In this document: piece by piece, positions 55,246 to 64,000 of the stretch
Layout of the letters: each line of letters starts with the position of its first letter
Position numbering within the stretch: position 1 is the first letter of the stretch
Source: Ensifer sp. BR816
GTDB taxonomy: Bacteria > Pseudomonadota > Alphaproteobacteria > Rhizobiales > Rhizobiaceae
Direction: 5' to 3'
NCBI RefSeq assembly: GCF_000378985.1
Contig: NZ_KB905370.1
Location: forward strand, 3,679,342 to 3,743,341
Length of the DNA: 64,000 nt
Program-made: the position numbers and the translations under genes
The notes under the pieces: model-generated
Database searches by the model: none
What the model saw: only the letters and a program-made list of their open reading frames with translations
What the model was told of the DNA's origin: nothing

Positions 55246-56289
55246 GTGGGAAAGTCAGTTCATATCCGCCAGGCGGACCGGGAGATTGCGGTAGCGGACG
55301 AGCGCACCATCCTGGAGGCGGCCCTGGAGCAGGGTATCGCCTATCCTCACGGCTGTCGCTCGGGTCGCTGCGGCTCCTGCAAGTCGCGCCTGATAACAGG
55401 TGAGGTTGACTTGTTGCCGCATACGCCATTCGCTCTGACGGCCGAAGAGCGGGCTCTGGGGCTGATCCTTGCCTGCAGGGCTCAGCCGAAAGGTAATGCG
55501 GCGGTCGCTTGGCTGGGCAGGGAGGAAGTCCGGGCGGACCATCCGGTTGAGACGTTCCAGGCACGAGTTATTTCGCTGGACGACGCCACGCATGATATAA
55601 AGCGTGTGAGGATTATGCCGGAAAGCGGCCTGCCGCTCCCCTTCAGCGCGGGGCAATATGCGCAGCTTTCCTTTCCGGGAGCGCCGACGCGCGACTATTC
55701 CATGGCAAACCGGCCTGGCGAAAGGGAACTCGAGTTCCACGTACGCCGCATCCCCAATGGCGCGGCGAGCGAACGGGTAGCAACTCGGCTTGCGGTCGGA
55801 GACGAGGTGACGGTCCGCGGCCCCTTCGGCAGCGCGTTCCTGCGCCACCGCCATACAGGCCCAATCCTGGCAATTGCCGGCGGGTCCGGCATGGCGCCGA
55901 TAAAGTCTATCGTGGAGACGGCGCTGAACCACGGATTCCGGCAGCCTATCCACTTGTACTTCGGCGCGCGCCAGGAGCGGGATCTCTATCTGGTGGACCA
56001 CTTTGGAACCCTGTGCGCGCGCCATCCCAACCTGACCTTTATCCCGGTGCTTTCGCAGGTCGAGCGGTCCGATGGTTACCGCACGGGAACGGTCACCAGG
56101 GCGGTCGCGGAGGATCTGCGGGACCTCGATGGCTGGCAAGCCTACATGGCGGGTCCGCCGGCAATGACCGACAGCGCGACGCCAATCCTTCTCGAGTGCG
56201 GGCTCAGCCCGGAAGACCTGCATGTCGATGTGTTTTTCACACCCGAAGCGGCGGTCGAGTCGCAGCACAAATTGGAGGATGTGAAATGA
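55246..56289 (+). CDS. 2Fe-2S ferredoxin:NAD(P)H oxidoreductase
   Basis: A 347-residue electron-transfer flavoprotein. Residues 1-90 form a plant-type ferredoxin domain with the cluster cysteines in GCRSGRCGSCKSRL and the later ILAC. Then come an FAD-binding barrel (TRDYSMANRPGE) and an NAD(P)-binding domain (ILAIAGGSGMAPIKSI; MAGPPAMTDSA). The GTG start at 55246 has an AAGGAGGAGG ribosome-binding site. It lies between copA and cueR, and its stop overlaps the cueR start by 4 bases. It resembles reductase components of oxygenases, but no oxygenase is present; a role in copper-linked redox chemistry, such as keeping Cu(I) or thiols reduced, is inferred only from context. Confidence 0.88.
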   Translation: MGKSVHIRQADREIAVADERTILEAALEQGIAYPHGCRSGRCGSCKSRLITGEVDLLPHTPFALTAEERALGLILACRAQPKGNAAVAWLGREEVRADHPVETFQARVISLDDATHDIKRVRIMPESGLPLPFSAGQYAQLSFPGAPTRDYSMANRPGERELEFHVRRIPNGAASERVATRLAVGDEVTVRGPFGSAFLRHRHTGPILAIAGGSGMAPIKSIVETALNHGFRQPIHLYFGARQERDLYLVDHFGTLCARHPNLTFIPVLSQVERSDGYRTGTVTRAVAEDLRDLDGWQAYMAGPPAMTDSATPILLECGLSPEDLHVDVFFTPEAAVESQHKLEDVK

Positions 56290-56759
56290 ATATTGGTGAT
56301 GTTTCCCGAGAGTCGGGCGTTTCCACAAAGATGATCCGCTACTATGAAGAGATCGGGCTCATTCCCGCCGCTCATAGGACTGAGGCGGGCTACCGCATCT
56401 ACTGCGAGAAGGATGTGCACAAGCTGCGCTTTATCCGGCGGGCGCGGGATCTCGGCTTCTCCGTGACGCAACTGACCGAGTTGCTGGCCCTTTGGTCGGA
56501 TGGCCATCGCGCCAGCGCAGACGTCAAGCGCATAGCCCGCCAGCACATCGCGGAACTGGAACACAAGCTCCAGGAACTCCAGGCGATGACAGACGCACTG
56601 AAACACCTGGCCGAACATTGTCATGGCGACCACCGCCCGGAGTGTCCGATCCTCGAGGACTTGGCCGGCGCCATTGAGGTTGAAGCCAGGCACATGGACC
56701 TTACGCGCTTTGGGGCGGGCGGTGTCGACCCCGTGCGCCGAAAGAAAGAAATCCTGTGA
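56286..56759 (+). CDS. cueR: CueR/MerR-family copper-responsive activator
   Basis: A 157-residue MerR-family regulator. The N-terminal winged helix is MNIGDVSRESGVSTKMIRYY, followed by the dimer coiled coil and a metal loop CHGDHRPEC, matching the Cys-x7-Cys loop of CueR. It should bind Cu(I) and activate the two 19-base-spacer promoters flanking copZ and copA. ATG 56286 overlaps the reductase stop by 4 bases, so it lies inside the copA operon and is autoactivated with it. Confidence 0.93.
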   Translation: MNIGDVSRESGVSTKMIRYYEEIGLIPAAHRTEAGYRIYCEKDVHKLRFIRRARDLGFSVTQLTELLALWSDGHRASADVKRIARQHIAELEHKLQELQAMTDALKHLAEHCHGDHRPECPILEDLAGAIEVEARHMDLTRFGAGGVDPVRRKKEIL

Positions 56760-56791
56760 GCGGCCGCTAGGGAAAAGAGTTGGAGACGAGA

Positions 56792-58270
56792 ATGCCACAC
56801 ATCTCACGTCGTCAGTTTCTCACTTCCTGCGCCGCCGCCGGTGTGGCTGTAGCCAGTCCGTCATTGCTGGTCCCCGCGCGCCACGCTTCCGCAGCGCCGG
56901 CAACCCTGATCAGGGCCGGAACCAGGACGATCGAGGTCAACGGCCGGGCCGCCACCGTGTACGGTCTGATGCAGCCTAACGGCACGCACGGGCTTATCGC
57001 GGAGGCAGGCGGTCCATTCCAAGTGCGGTTGGAAAACGGGCTCGACGAGGAGACGCTGATTCATTGGCACGGCCTTACCCCTCCGTGGAAGCAAGACGGC
57101 GTTCCGAATATCTCTCAGGCGCTGCTTTCCCCAGGCGGCACGCACAACTACGACTTCCTGCTGAAACACGCCGGCACCAACTGGATGCACTCCCATCACG
57201 GTCTGCAGGAACAGCGCCTGCTGGCCGCACCGCTTATCGTGCGCGACCCGACCGAGGCTCGGCAAGACGTGCAGGAGGTGGTCGTGCTCTTCCACGATTT
57301 CACCTTCCGCGATCCGGCCGAGGTGCTGGCCGGCCTGCAGGGTGGTGGGCAGGCTGCCCAGGCACAAGCCGCGCCCATGGACCATGCCGCAATGGGTCAC
57401 GGTGCTCCGGCGCCCGCCGCAGGCGGGCATACCGGCGGAAGCGGCGTGGCTGCGCCCGCAGTTGCGCACCTGAACGATGTCGAACATGACGCCTTCCTCG
57501 CCAATGACCGCACGCTTGACGATCCCAAAGTCTTCCGGGTGGAGCGCGGTGGGCGGGTGCGCCTGCGGCTGATCAACGGCGCTGCCGCGACCAACTTCTG
57601 GATCGACCTTGGCGGGCTCGAGGGGCGCCTGATCGCCGTCGACGGGATGCCGGTCGAGCCGGTCCGCGGACGGCGTTTCGAATTCGCCATCGCGCAACGC
57701 CTCGATATCGCGCTGGACCTGCCGAAGAACGAAGGCGCATGGCCGATCTTTGCCATCCGCGAAGGAGAGCGTGCGCGCACCGGTTTCATATTGGCTACCG
57801 CGTCCGGCACCATAGTACGCGTCGGCGGAGAAGCCGACGAAGCCGCAGTCGCCGTAGGGCTGGCGCTTGATGAAACGCTGCGCGCCGTGCAGCCACTGGC
57901 GGGACGTCCGGCCGACCGGCAGCACACGGTGACGATTACCGAGGCGCCCGGCTATGTCTGGATGCTGAATGGCAAGAGGCGCGGCGAGGATGCGCCGCTC
58001 GCGGTGGCCGAGGGCGAGCGCGTCGAGATCACCTTCCGTGACGACACCACGATGGCGCACCCGATGCATCTGCACGGCCATCACTTTCAGGTCGTTGCCA
58101 TCAACGGCAAGCGGTTCCCGGGCGCGGTGCGCGACACCGTCCTCGTGCCGTCTCGGGGCAGCGTGACAGTCGCTTTCGACGCGGTGAACCCAGGCAAATG
58201 GCCGCTTCACTGCCACCACCTCTACCATATGATCGGAGGAATGATGACGACGGTCGAGTATGAAGTGTAG
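56792..58270 (+). CDS. Periplasmic multicopper oxidase (Tat-exported)
   Basis: A 492-residue multicopper oxidase. The N-terminus carries a Tat signal (SRRQFLTSCAAAG), so it is exported folded. All copper-ligand motifs are present: HWHG and HSHHG (domain 1), and HPMHLHGHHF and HCHHLYHM (type 1/2/3 copper, C-terminus). A Met/His-rich insertion (MDHAAMGHGAPAP) near residue 200 may bind extra copper. The GGAG ribosome-binding site supports ATG 56792 over an upstream TTG. It oxidises Cu(I) to the less toxic Cu(II) in the periplasm and ends the copper operon. The protein is unrelated to the remnant at 51.1 kb. Confidence 0.93.
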   Translation: MPHISRRQFLTSCAAAGVAVASPSLLVPARHASAAPATLIRAGTRTIEVNGRAATVYGLMQPNGTHGLIAEAGGPFQVRLENGLDEETLIHWHGLTPPWKQDGVPNISQALLSPGGTHNYDFLLKHAGTNWMHSHHGLQEQRLLAAPLIVRDPTEARQDVQEVVVLFHDFTFRDPAEVLAGLQGGGQAAQAQAAPMDHAAMGHGAPAPAAGGHTGGSGVAAPAVAHLNDVEHDAFLANDRTLDDPKVFRVERGGRVRLRLINGAAATNFWIDLGGLEGRLIAVDGMPVEPVRGRRFEFAIAQRLDIALDLPKNEGAWPIFAIREGERARTGFILATASGTIVRVGGEADEAAVAVGLALDETLRAVQPLAGRPADRQHTVTITEAPGYVWMLNGKRRGEDAPLAVAEGERVEITFRDDTTMAHPMHLHGHHFQVVAINGKRFPGAVRDTVLVPSRGSVTVAFDAVNPGKWPLHCHHLYHMIGGMMTTVEYEV

Positions 58271-58715
58271 CTCGGCTTATACTGCAGTTCGTCAATTAAA
58301 GGCGCTAAATAACATTCCAGCCCCGAACTATTAATGTCCGAAGGGGGAACGTTTCGCCGGAGACGTATTTGTTTAATATTTGCAATATACGGCATTTGTA
58401 ATTGATAAATGGCATAAAATTCTGAGACTTACTTGTCTTTAGCACATTTGACTGCGTTACTTATATTAGGATTTTGCATTAGAGAGCAATCGAAGTGGTT
58501 GCAGATTAAAGGAGCGAACGAAGGCGAAGATCCAGCGTGGCCTTTGCCCAAAAGAACTGCAGCCAGCGAGTGAGCGCATTGCCGGAGGGGCAGGCGTTCG
58601 CCAGAGACGGGAGCACTCAGAGTGCTCCCCAGAAGCTGAGCCGCGGCGAGCCGAAGCTCCTTCTTCGTGGTGCACAGTGGCGGTCGCGGCCGCGGCGTGA
58701 AAATGGGAGGACGAC
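58271..58715. other. AT-richer intergenic region before the ABC operon
   Basis: About 445 bases without a recognised gene. The part 58270-58500 is clearly richer in A and T than the surroundings and may mark an island boundary or a promoter. A short dyad CATTT/AAATG is at 58393-58411. The promoter of the following importer operon should be here, but no specific box was assigned. Confidence 0.4.
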
Positions 58716-59660
58716 ATGTGGACAAGGCTGCTTCAACGTCTTTTGATTTTAGGCCTGATGCTTCTCGGCGTCTCGCTTCTGGCTTTCCTCGTGCCGTATG
58801 TGAGCGGTGGAGATCCGGTGCGGACGATCCTGATGTCACGGGTCCGCGACCTTGATGTCGATCCCGCCGCCGTTGAGGCGATGCGCATCCATTTGGGTCT
58901 CGACCGGCCGCTGGCGGTGCAATATGGCGCCTGGCTGTGGCAGGCGCTGCAGGGCGATCTCGGCTATTCGTTCGCGAGCGGCAGGCCCGTTGCCTCCGAG
59001 ATCGGGCACGCCCTCGGCGTGTCGATAACCCTGGCGCTGACGGCGCTCGGCATTGCCGCCGCCGTTGCCATACCGCTCGGCACCTTGGCGGCAACGCGGC
59101 CGGGCGGGACGGTCGACAGCGCCACGACGCTGATGGTTCAGACCTTCGTTGCGACGCCGGAATACTGGCTGGCGCCGATGGGCATTCTCGTTTTCGCGCT
59201 TCACCTCGGCTGGCTGCCGTCGGCCGGCTGGACGAGCTGGACGGCGCTGGTGCTGCCGGCCACGGTGCTGTCGCTGCGCCCGATGGCCTATTTCACGCAG
59301 GTGACGCGGGCCGCCATGATGGATGTGCTGCAGGCCCCCTACATCACCGCAGCGCGCAGCCGCGGCCTCAGCATGCGCCAGACGGTGATGCGCCACGGCC
59401 TGCGAAACGGCTCTTTGCCGGTCGTCACCTTCTTCGCACTGTGGCTGGCCGGACTCCTCGGCGGCTCGGTGGTGATCGAGGTCATCTTCGCCATCCCAGG
59501 CATGGGGCGGCTGCTCTACGAGGCTGTCATCAATCGCGACGTCCCGATGCTGCAAGGCGGTTTCGTGTCCATCGTGGCGCTGTCGATCCTGATCAACACG
59601 ATAGCCGACATGCTCTATGTCGCGCTCAACCCGGCAGTGAGGTCCGGCCATGCGCATTGA
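58716..59660 (+). CDS. Oligopeptide/nickel-type ABC transporter permease (DppB/NikB)
   Basis: A 314-residue permease of the DppB/OppB/NikB family with about six hydrophobic segments. Seen: the N-terminal membrane segment LLILGLMLLGVSLLAFLVPY, the conserved early IHLGLDRPLAVQYGAWL segment, and the EAA-like ARSRGLSMRQTVMRHGLRNG followed by the GGSVVIEVIFAIPGMGRLLYE segment, which is diagnostic. A clear ribosome-binding site (GGGAGGACG) precedes the ATG. It overlaps the next permease by 11 bases. First gene of a five-gene importer operon. Confidence 0.93.
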   Translation: MWTRLLQRLLILGLMLLGVSLLAFLVPYVSGGDPVRTILMSRVRDLDVDPAAVEAMRIHLGLDRPLAVQYGAWLWQALQGDLGYSFASGRPVASEIGHALGVSITLALTALGIAAAVAIPLGTLAATRPGGTVDSATTLMVQTFVATPEYWLAPMGILVFALHLGWLPSAGWTSWTALVLPATVLSLRPMAYFTQVTRAAMMDVLQAPYITAARSRGLSMRQTVMRHGLRNGSLPVVTFFALWLAGLLGGSVVIEVIFAIPGMGRLLYEAVINRDVPMLQGGFVSIVALSILINTIADMLYVALNPAVRSGHAH

Positions 59661-60564
59661 CAACACTTCACAAAGTGTCGCTGCCAGCTCGCTTCTGCCT
59701 ATGCGGCCGAGGCACCTGGCGGCGCAGCGGCTGTGGCGGTTCCTCCGCGGACGCCATTGGACCTTCCGCACGGGGGTCGTGATCCTGGTGGCGCTCGTGA
59801 TAACGCTCATCCTCGCGCCGTGGATCGCGCCTCATGATCCGGCCGTGCAGAACCTGATTGCACGGCTGTCGCCGCCGAGCGCGGAGCACTGGCTGGGCAC
59901 CGACCATCTCGGGCGCGACCTCTTCAGCCGCCTTCTTGTCGGCGGTCGCTTCACCGTCACCATCGCCATGGTCACCGTTCTCTTGTCCTTTGCCATCGGC
60001 ACGCTGATCGGCGTCGTCGCCGGACGCGTCGTAGGTGGCGTGTTCGACGAGGTCACGATGCGCATTATCGACGTGCTGATCTCGATCCCCGACGTCGTGG
60101 TGGCGATCTTCCTCGTGGCCATTTTCGGCCCCGGCTATGCGACTCTGATCGCCTCGCTCACGGTCATCGGCTGGACACCCTTTGCGCGACTCGCCCGCGG
60201 GTTGACGCTGGCGATCAACGCTCAGGGCTATATCCGGGCGGCGGAGGTGCTTGGCTGCAGCCGGTCCTTCATCGTCCTGCGCCACGTCATTCCGAACATC
60301 ATCCGTCCGATCGCGGCGGTGAGCTTCCTGCGCTTCGGTCACAAGCTGATCACGGTCGGAGCGCTCTCCTTCCTCGGGCTCGGCGTACAGCCGCCGGCGG
60401 CCGACTGGGCACTTATGCTGGCCGATGCACAGCCCTATGTCGAGCGGCTGCCGATCCTGATGATCGCGCCGGGCCTGGCGATCTTCGTGGCCGCGCTCAG
60501 CGTCACCTGGATCGGGCACGGGCTGGAGATCGAAGCCAGAGATGGAGACTCGGGCGATGAATAA
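59650..60564 (+). CDS. Oligopeptide/nickel-type ABC transporter permease (DppC/NikC)
   Basis: A 304-residue DppC/NikC permease. It begins with a cytoplasmic Arg-rich segment and a first membrane helix (GVVILVALVITLILAPWI), followed by the diagnostic LGTDHLGRDLFSRLLVGGRF in the periplasmic start of the core, and the EAA-like ROI AAEVLGCSRSFIVLRHVIPN. A further segment GALSFLGLGVQPPAADWALM is typical. It overlaps the DppB gene by 11 bases and the first ATPase gene by 8 bases, so translation is coupled. Confidence 0.93.
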   Translation: MRIDNTSQSVAASSLLPMRPRHLAAQRLWRFLRGRHWTFRTGVVILVALVITLILAPWIAPHDPAVQNLIARLSPPSAEHWLGTDHLGRDLFSRLLVGGRFTVTIAMVTVLLSFAIGTLIGVVAGRVVGGVFDEVTMRIIDVLISIPDVVVAIFLVAIFGPGYATLIASLTVIGWTPFARLARGLTLAINAQGYIRAAEVLGCSRSFIVLRHVIPNIIRPIAAVSFLRFGHKLITVGALSFLGLGVQPPAADWALMLADAQPYVERLPILMIAPGLAIFVAALSVTWIGHGLEIEARDGDSGDE

Positions 60565-61561
60565 GACGAACGAACCATTGCTGGTGATCGAGGATCTCAC
60601 GGTCGCCTTCCCCGGCCAGCCGACGCCGGTGATCGACGGGCTCAGCCTGACGCTAAATCGTGGCGAGGTGCTGGCATTGGTCGGCGAATCCGGTTCGGGC
60701 AAGAGCATGACGGCACTGTCACTCATGCGGCTGCTGCCGGCCGGAGGCGAGATCACTGGCGGGCGCATTCGCTTCGACGGTGAGGACGTGCTCTCCCTGT
60801 CGGATCGGCAAATGAACCGCATGCGCGGCGGACGCATGGCGATGCTCTTCCAGCAGCCGCAGGCCATGCTCGATCCGACATCGCGGGTCAACGCCCAGAT
60901 CGCCGAGCCCTTGCGGGTTCATCGCGGTTTCGGCCGGCGCGCGGCCATGGAGCGGGTGCTGGATTTGCTGCGAGAGGTCGGCATTGCCGATCCGGCGGTG
61001 CGCGCGCGCTGCTTCTCGCATGAACTTTCCGGCGGGATGGCGCAGCGTGTCATGATCGCCGCCGCGCTAAGCGGCGATCCGCAGATGCTGATCGCCGACG
61101 AGCCGACCACGGCGCTCGACGTGACCGTGCAGGCGCAGATTCTGAGGCTGATCGACGAGCAAAGGCGCAAGCGCGACTTGGCGACGTTGCTGATCACTCA
61201 CGACCTTGCCGTCGTCTCCGCGCTCGCCGACCGAGTGGCGGTTATGTATGCCGGTCGGATCGTCGAGGAAGGACCCGCTAAGGCGGTCCTTGAGTCGCCG
61301 CAACACCCCTATACGCAGGCACTGATGCGCTGTTCTCTGCTCGTGCCCGACCAGAGCGGGCAATTGCTGTCGATTCCCGGATCGGGCACTCATGCGCGGG
61401 AGCTGACCTGCGGTTGCCGCTTCCACCCGCGCTGCAGCGCGGCGTCACAGCACGGCATCGCCAGCCGGTGCATGCGATCCGAGCCGGCGCTGAAACCCGA
61501 CGCGGATGGCCACGAAACGCGCTGTTGGGCCGTTGAACCCGAAAAGGAGTCGGCCGCATGA
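60557..61561 (+). CDS. Oligopeptide/nickel-type ABC transporter ATPase (DppD/NikD)
   Basis: A 334-residue ATPase with Walker A GESGSGKSM, signature LSGGMAQRVMIAAAL and Walker B MLIADEPTTALD, plus the C-terminal oligopeptide/dipeptide extension with a cysteine-rich segment (LTCGCRFHPRC), where family members may hold an iron-sulphur cluster. ATG 60557 has GGAG 9 bases upstream; the alternative ATG at 60542 is less likely. It overlaps dppC by 8 bases and the next ATPase gene by 4 bases (ATGA). Confidence 0.92.
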   Translation: MNKTNEPLLVIEDLTVAFPGQPTPVIDGLSLTLNRGEVLALVGESGSGKSMTALSLMRLLPAGGEITGGRIRFDGEDVLSLSDRQMNRMRGGRMAMLFQQPQAMLDPTSRVNAQIAEPLRVHRGFGRRAAMERVLDLLREVGIADPAVRARCFSHELSGGMAQRVMIAAALSGDPQMLIADEPTTALDVTVQAQILRLIDEQRRKRDLATLLITHDLAVVSALADRVAVMYAGRIVEEGPAKAVLESPQHPYTQALMRCSLLVPDQSGQLLSIPGSGTHARELTCGCRFHPRCSAASQHGIASRCMRSEPALKPDADGHETRCWAVEPEKESAA

Positions 61562-62610
61562 ACAACGTCACGCTTTTGCGAAAGTCCGCGAGGGATCCGC
61601 AGGCGCCGGCCAGCGAGGCCGTTCGACCGCGACTCGTCGAGGTCGACGAGCTTGCCAAGCACTACTTCCTCAGCCGGTTGTTCTCGATCAAATCGGTCGA
61701 TGGTGTCTCTTTCGACATTCGACAAGGCGAAGTGCTCGGCCTTGTCGGCGAGTCGGGCTGCGGCAAGAGTACGATCGCCCGCCTGCTGACACGGCAAACA
61801 CCGCCGACGAGCGGCCAGGTGAGAATCGCAGGGCAGGAGATTGCCGACGTCGGCGGCGAGGATCTGAAGCGCCTCCGGCGCACCGTGCAACTCGTCTTCC
61901 AGGACCCGTTCGGGGCGCTCGACCCGCGTATGCGGATCGGCACCAGCATGGAGGCGCCGCTGGCGCAGCACCGCATAGGGACGCGCGAGGAGCGACGCGA
62001 CAAGGTCATGCGCATGCTCGCGGAAGTCGGCCTGGACGAAAGCTTCTATGAACGCTACCCGCGGCAATGCTCGGGCGGACAATTGCAGCGCGTCGTCATC
62101 GGTCGGGCCCTGCTCCTCGAGCCGCGGTTCCTGATCTGCGACGAGCCGACATCCGCGCTCGACGCCTCGATGCGCACGCAGATCCTCAACCTTTTGACTG
62201 ATCTGAAGCGGCGCCACGGCTTGACCATGCTGATGATTTCTCACGACCTGAGGGTGGTGCGCCACATCTGCGACCGCATCGCCGTGATGTATCTGGGCCG
62301 GATCGTCGAGGTCGCCGACAGTGATGCGCTCTTCAGGACGCCGCGCCACCCCTATACGCGGGCGCTGATCGCCGCCTCCATGCTCGATCGGACTGGCCTC
62401 TATTCGCCGGAGATCCAGTTGCGCGGCGACCTTCCGAGTCCGCTTAACCCGCCCCGCGGCTGTCGTTTCCACACCCGCTGCGCCCACGCACAGGCGAAGT
62501 GCTCGCAGGCCGAGCCGGAATTCGAGTCGGCGAGCGAGAGCCATCAGGTGCGCTGCCACTTCTGGCGGGAGTTGCCGCCCGGGCAGACGGCAGAGGCGGG
62601 CTCGCCATAG
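61558..62610 (+). CDS. Oligopeptide/nickel-type ABC transporter ATPase (DppF/NikE)
   Basis: A 350-residue second ATPase. Walker A is GESGCGKST, the signature is CSGGQLQRVVIGRAL and Walker B is FLICDEPTSALDA. A C-terminal oligopeptide extension holds cysteines in RGCRFHTRCAHAQAKC. The start overlaps the preceding ATPase gene by 4 bases. The 120 bases after it lead to the substrate-binding protein gene, on the same strand, so all five genes form one operon. Confidence 0.93.
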   Translation: MNNVTLLRKSARDPQAPASEAVRPRLVEVDELAKHYFLSRLFSIKSVDGVSFDIRQGEVLGLVGESGCGKSTIARLLTRQTPPTSGQVRIAGQEIADVGGEDLKRLRRTVQLVFQDPFGALDPRMRIGTSMEAPLAQHRIGTREERRDKVMRMLAEVGLDESFYERYPRQCSGGQLQRVVIGRALLLEPRFLICDEPTSALDASMRTQILNLLTDLKRRHGLTMLMISHDLRVVRHICDRIAVMYLGRIVEVADSDALFRTPRHPYTRALIAASMLDRTGLYSPEIQLRGDLPSPLNPPRGCRFHTRCAHAQAKCSQAEPEFESASESHQVRCHFWRELPPGQTAEAGSP

Positions 62611-62733
62611 AACAGGGGCGAAGAAACGAATGGGGGGTGAGCTGTCATCCCGAATGACAGCACATGGCCCTCGGGGTCGGATACCGGCTGGCAGGGTAGT
62701 CGATACGAAACAAAACAGGAGGAGGAACAGAAG

Positions 62734-64000
62734 ATGAAGCGATACACAATGGCGGCAGTCTGCGTAACGGCTTTGGCTACAAGTGCCATGGCCCAGGAAG
62801 GCAAAACGCTGACCTATGCCGATTTTCAGACGGTTCAGACCAATTGGCAGATGGCCAGCGACGATTCCTACCTTGGTAGCCGCGCCGGCTGTTTCGAGAC
62901 GCTTGTGCGTCTCAATTGGCAATTGCAGCTCGAGCCGGGTCTCGCCACGTCGTGGAAACAGGTCGAACCGACCGTGTGGGAGTTCACGCTGCGCGATGGC
63001 GTCAAATTCCAGGACGGTGCGCCGCTGACCGCTGAAGCGGCGGCCGGCGCGCTCAACCATCTGCTGGCGGCAGAAATGCCGGCGCGGCCCTTCTCGCCCA
63101 AACTGATCAAGTCGGTGGAAGCGGTCGGGGAGAAGGTGGTCCGCATCACCACCCAGACCCCTTCGGTCCTGCTGCCGGCGCAACTCGCCGCGCCCAACAC
63201 CACCATCCTGTCGCCGGCCGCCTATCAGGGCGCGACGATCGACCCTGTCGGCCGTTGCACCGGTCCCTTCGAGATCGTCGAAGTCAAGCCGAAGGAATAT
63301 CTGAAATTCAAGCGCAATGACAATTACTGGGGCGGCAAGCCCGCGCTCGAGGGCGGCATGGTGGTTTTCATTCCCGATGCCAACACCCGCATGACCCAGG
63401 TTCGCAGCGGCGAGGCCGATATCGCACGGCTGATCCCGGCCCATGGCGTCAAGCAACTGGAAGGGGCGGAGGGGATCGACCTGATACAGCTTAAAACGCC
63501 GCGCGTGACCGAATTGCTGCTCAACAACAAGAAGGAACCGCTCAACGACGTCCGCGTCCGCCAGGCCATCCAGGCCGCAATCGACGGCGCGGGGATTGCC
63601 GCCAGCGTCTATGAAGGCACGGTGACGGCGGCGGCTTCGGCCTTCAAGCCTGACGATCCCTGGGCGCCGAAAGGCATCAAACCGATCTACGATCCGGCTC
63701 GTGCGAAGGCGCTGCTGGAGGAGGCCGGAATCCGGCCCGGACAATTGCAGCTTGAACTCCTGGCCTATACGGCAAGGACCGAACTGAAGGATGTCGGTGC
63801 CATCATCCAGGCGCAACTTGGCGAGATCGGCATCAAGGTCAATCTGCGCGTGGCCGAGTATACCGCGATCGAACCCCAGATGATCTCCGGCGACTATGAC
63901 ATGGCGCTGATGTCGCGTGGATATCTCACCGATATTGCCGATCCCTTCGGCTTTCTGACGGCAGACTATTCCTGCGGCGGCAGCTACAACATGTCGCATT
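62734..64000 (+). CDS. ABC transporter substrate-binding protein (SBP_bac_5), 5' part
   Basis: The first 422 residues of a periplasmic binding protein for the DppBCDF importer; the gene runs off the right window edge. It has a signal peptide (RYTMAAVCVTALATSAMAQ), then the family pattern: LTYADFQTVQ, WEFTLRDGVKFQDGAPLTAE, TGPFEIVEVKP and NDVRVRQAIQAAID. A strong AGGAGGAGG ribosome-binding site precedes ATG 62734. The placement as last gene after the ATPases differs from most dpp/nik operons, where the binding protein comes first. Ligand: oligopeptide, nickel or a metallophore; not decidable from sequence. The end is missing here. Confidence 0.92.
   Translation, partial: MKRYTMAAVCVTALATSAMAQEGKTLTYADFQTVQTNWQMASDDSYLGSRAGCFETLVRLNWQLQLEPGLATSWKQVEPTVWEFTLRDGVKFQDGAPLTAEAAAGALNHLLAAEMPARPFSPKLIKSVEAVGEKVVRITTQTPSVLLPAQLAAPNTTILSPAAYQGATIDPVGRCTGPFEIVEVKPKEYLKFKRNDNYWGGKPALEGGMVVFIPDANTRMTQVRSGEADIARLIPAHGVKQLEGAEGIDLIQLKTPRVTELLLNNKKEPLNDVRVRQAIQAAIDGAGIAASVYEGTVTAAASAFKPDDPWAPKGIKPIYDPARAKALLEEAGIRPGQLQLELLAYTARTELKDVGAIIQAQLGEIGIKVNLRVAEYTAIEPQMISGDYDMALMSRGYLTDIADPFGFLTADYSCGGSYNMSH

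Noticed and set aside
61390-63999. Minus-strand frame of 869 codons at the right end
   Set aside because: It is opposite the ABC ATPase and binding-protein genes, has shadow-type composition and no domains. The plus-strand binding protein has a signal peptide and a strong ribosome-binding site.

Overview
The window is GC-rich alphaproteobacterial DNA, most likely from a Sinorhizobium/Ensifer-type rhizobium. Grounds: the DUF1476 (F1-ATPase zeta) protein, the HWE histidine kinase, the SPW/VKOR/epimerase fusion, DmeRF, the IS110 and ISNCY elements, and the gene neighbourhood. From memory, the sulfate importer next to a leucine-degradation operon resembles Sinorhizobium meliloti pSymB, so a megaplasmid or chromid is plausible; this is inference.

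Left part (1-25.6 kb), ordered metabolic modules. A sulfate ABC importer (binding protein cut by the window edge, CysT, CysW, CysA) is followed by a flavin oxidase and a RES/Xre toxin-antitoxin pair. Next comes a minus-strand leucine/isovalerate operon, in transcription order isovaleryl-CoA dehydrogenase, MCC beta, RidA, MCC alpha, HMG-CoA lyase, enoyl-CoA hydratase. A 1.4-kb IS110 element sits between MCC alpha and HMG-CoA lyase. Then follow a sugar ABC importer with a ketose 3-epimerase and a divergent LacI regulator, an Lrp/LysE pair, an XRE regulator, an orphan TfuA protein and an orphan PaaX regulator.

Middle part (25.6-43.2 kb), a stress-type accessory region with low gene density, many very small genes and decay: a second-type DUF1476 protein, NhaA, an EIIA-Ntr-like protein and a degraded partial copy of its gene, a frameshifted GAF-PAS-HWE kinase, several Rossmann proteins including an 847-residue epimerase/SPW/VKOR fusion, a DUF2267 protein and a zinc-ribbon protein. 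It ends in an IS cluster (IS110 transposase plus a 5'-truncated ISNCY transposase).

Right part (43.2-64 kb). The most unusual locus is a two-gene operon encoding a complete response-regulator receiver fused to a glutamate-type dehydrogenase, followed by a soluble PAS-PAS-HisKA-HATPase-REC-REC-HPt kinase. This looks like a phosphorelay acting directly on a metabolic enzyme. After it come a Co/Ni efflux pair (DmeF/DmeR with an upstream G-tract operator), a GntR regulator, a decayed stretch with a multicopper oxidase remnant, and a copper-resistance island (CopZ divergent from CopA, 2Fe-2S reductase, CueR, multicopper oxidase) with two opposed CueR-type promoters. The window closes inside an oligopeptide/metal-type ABC importer operon.
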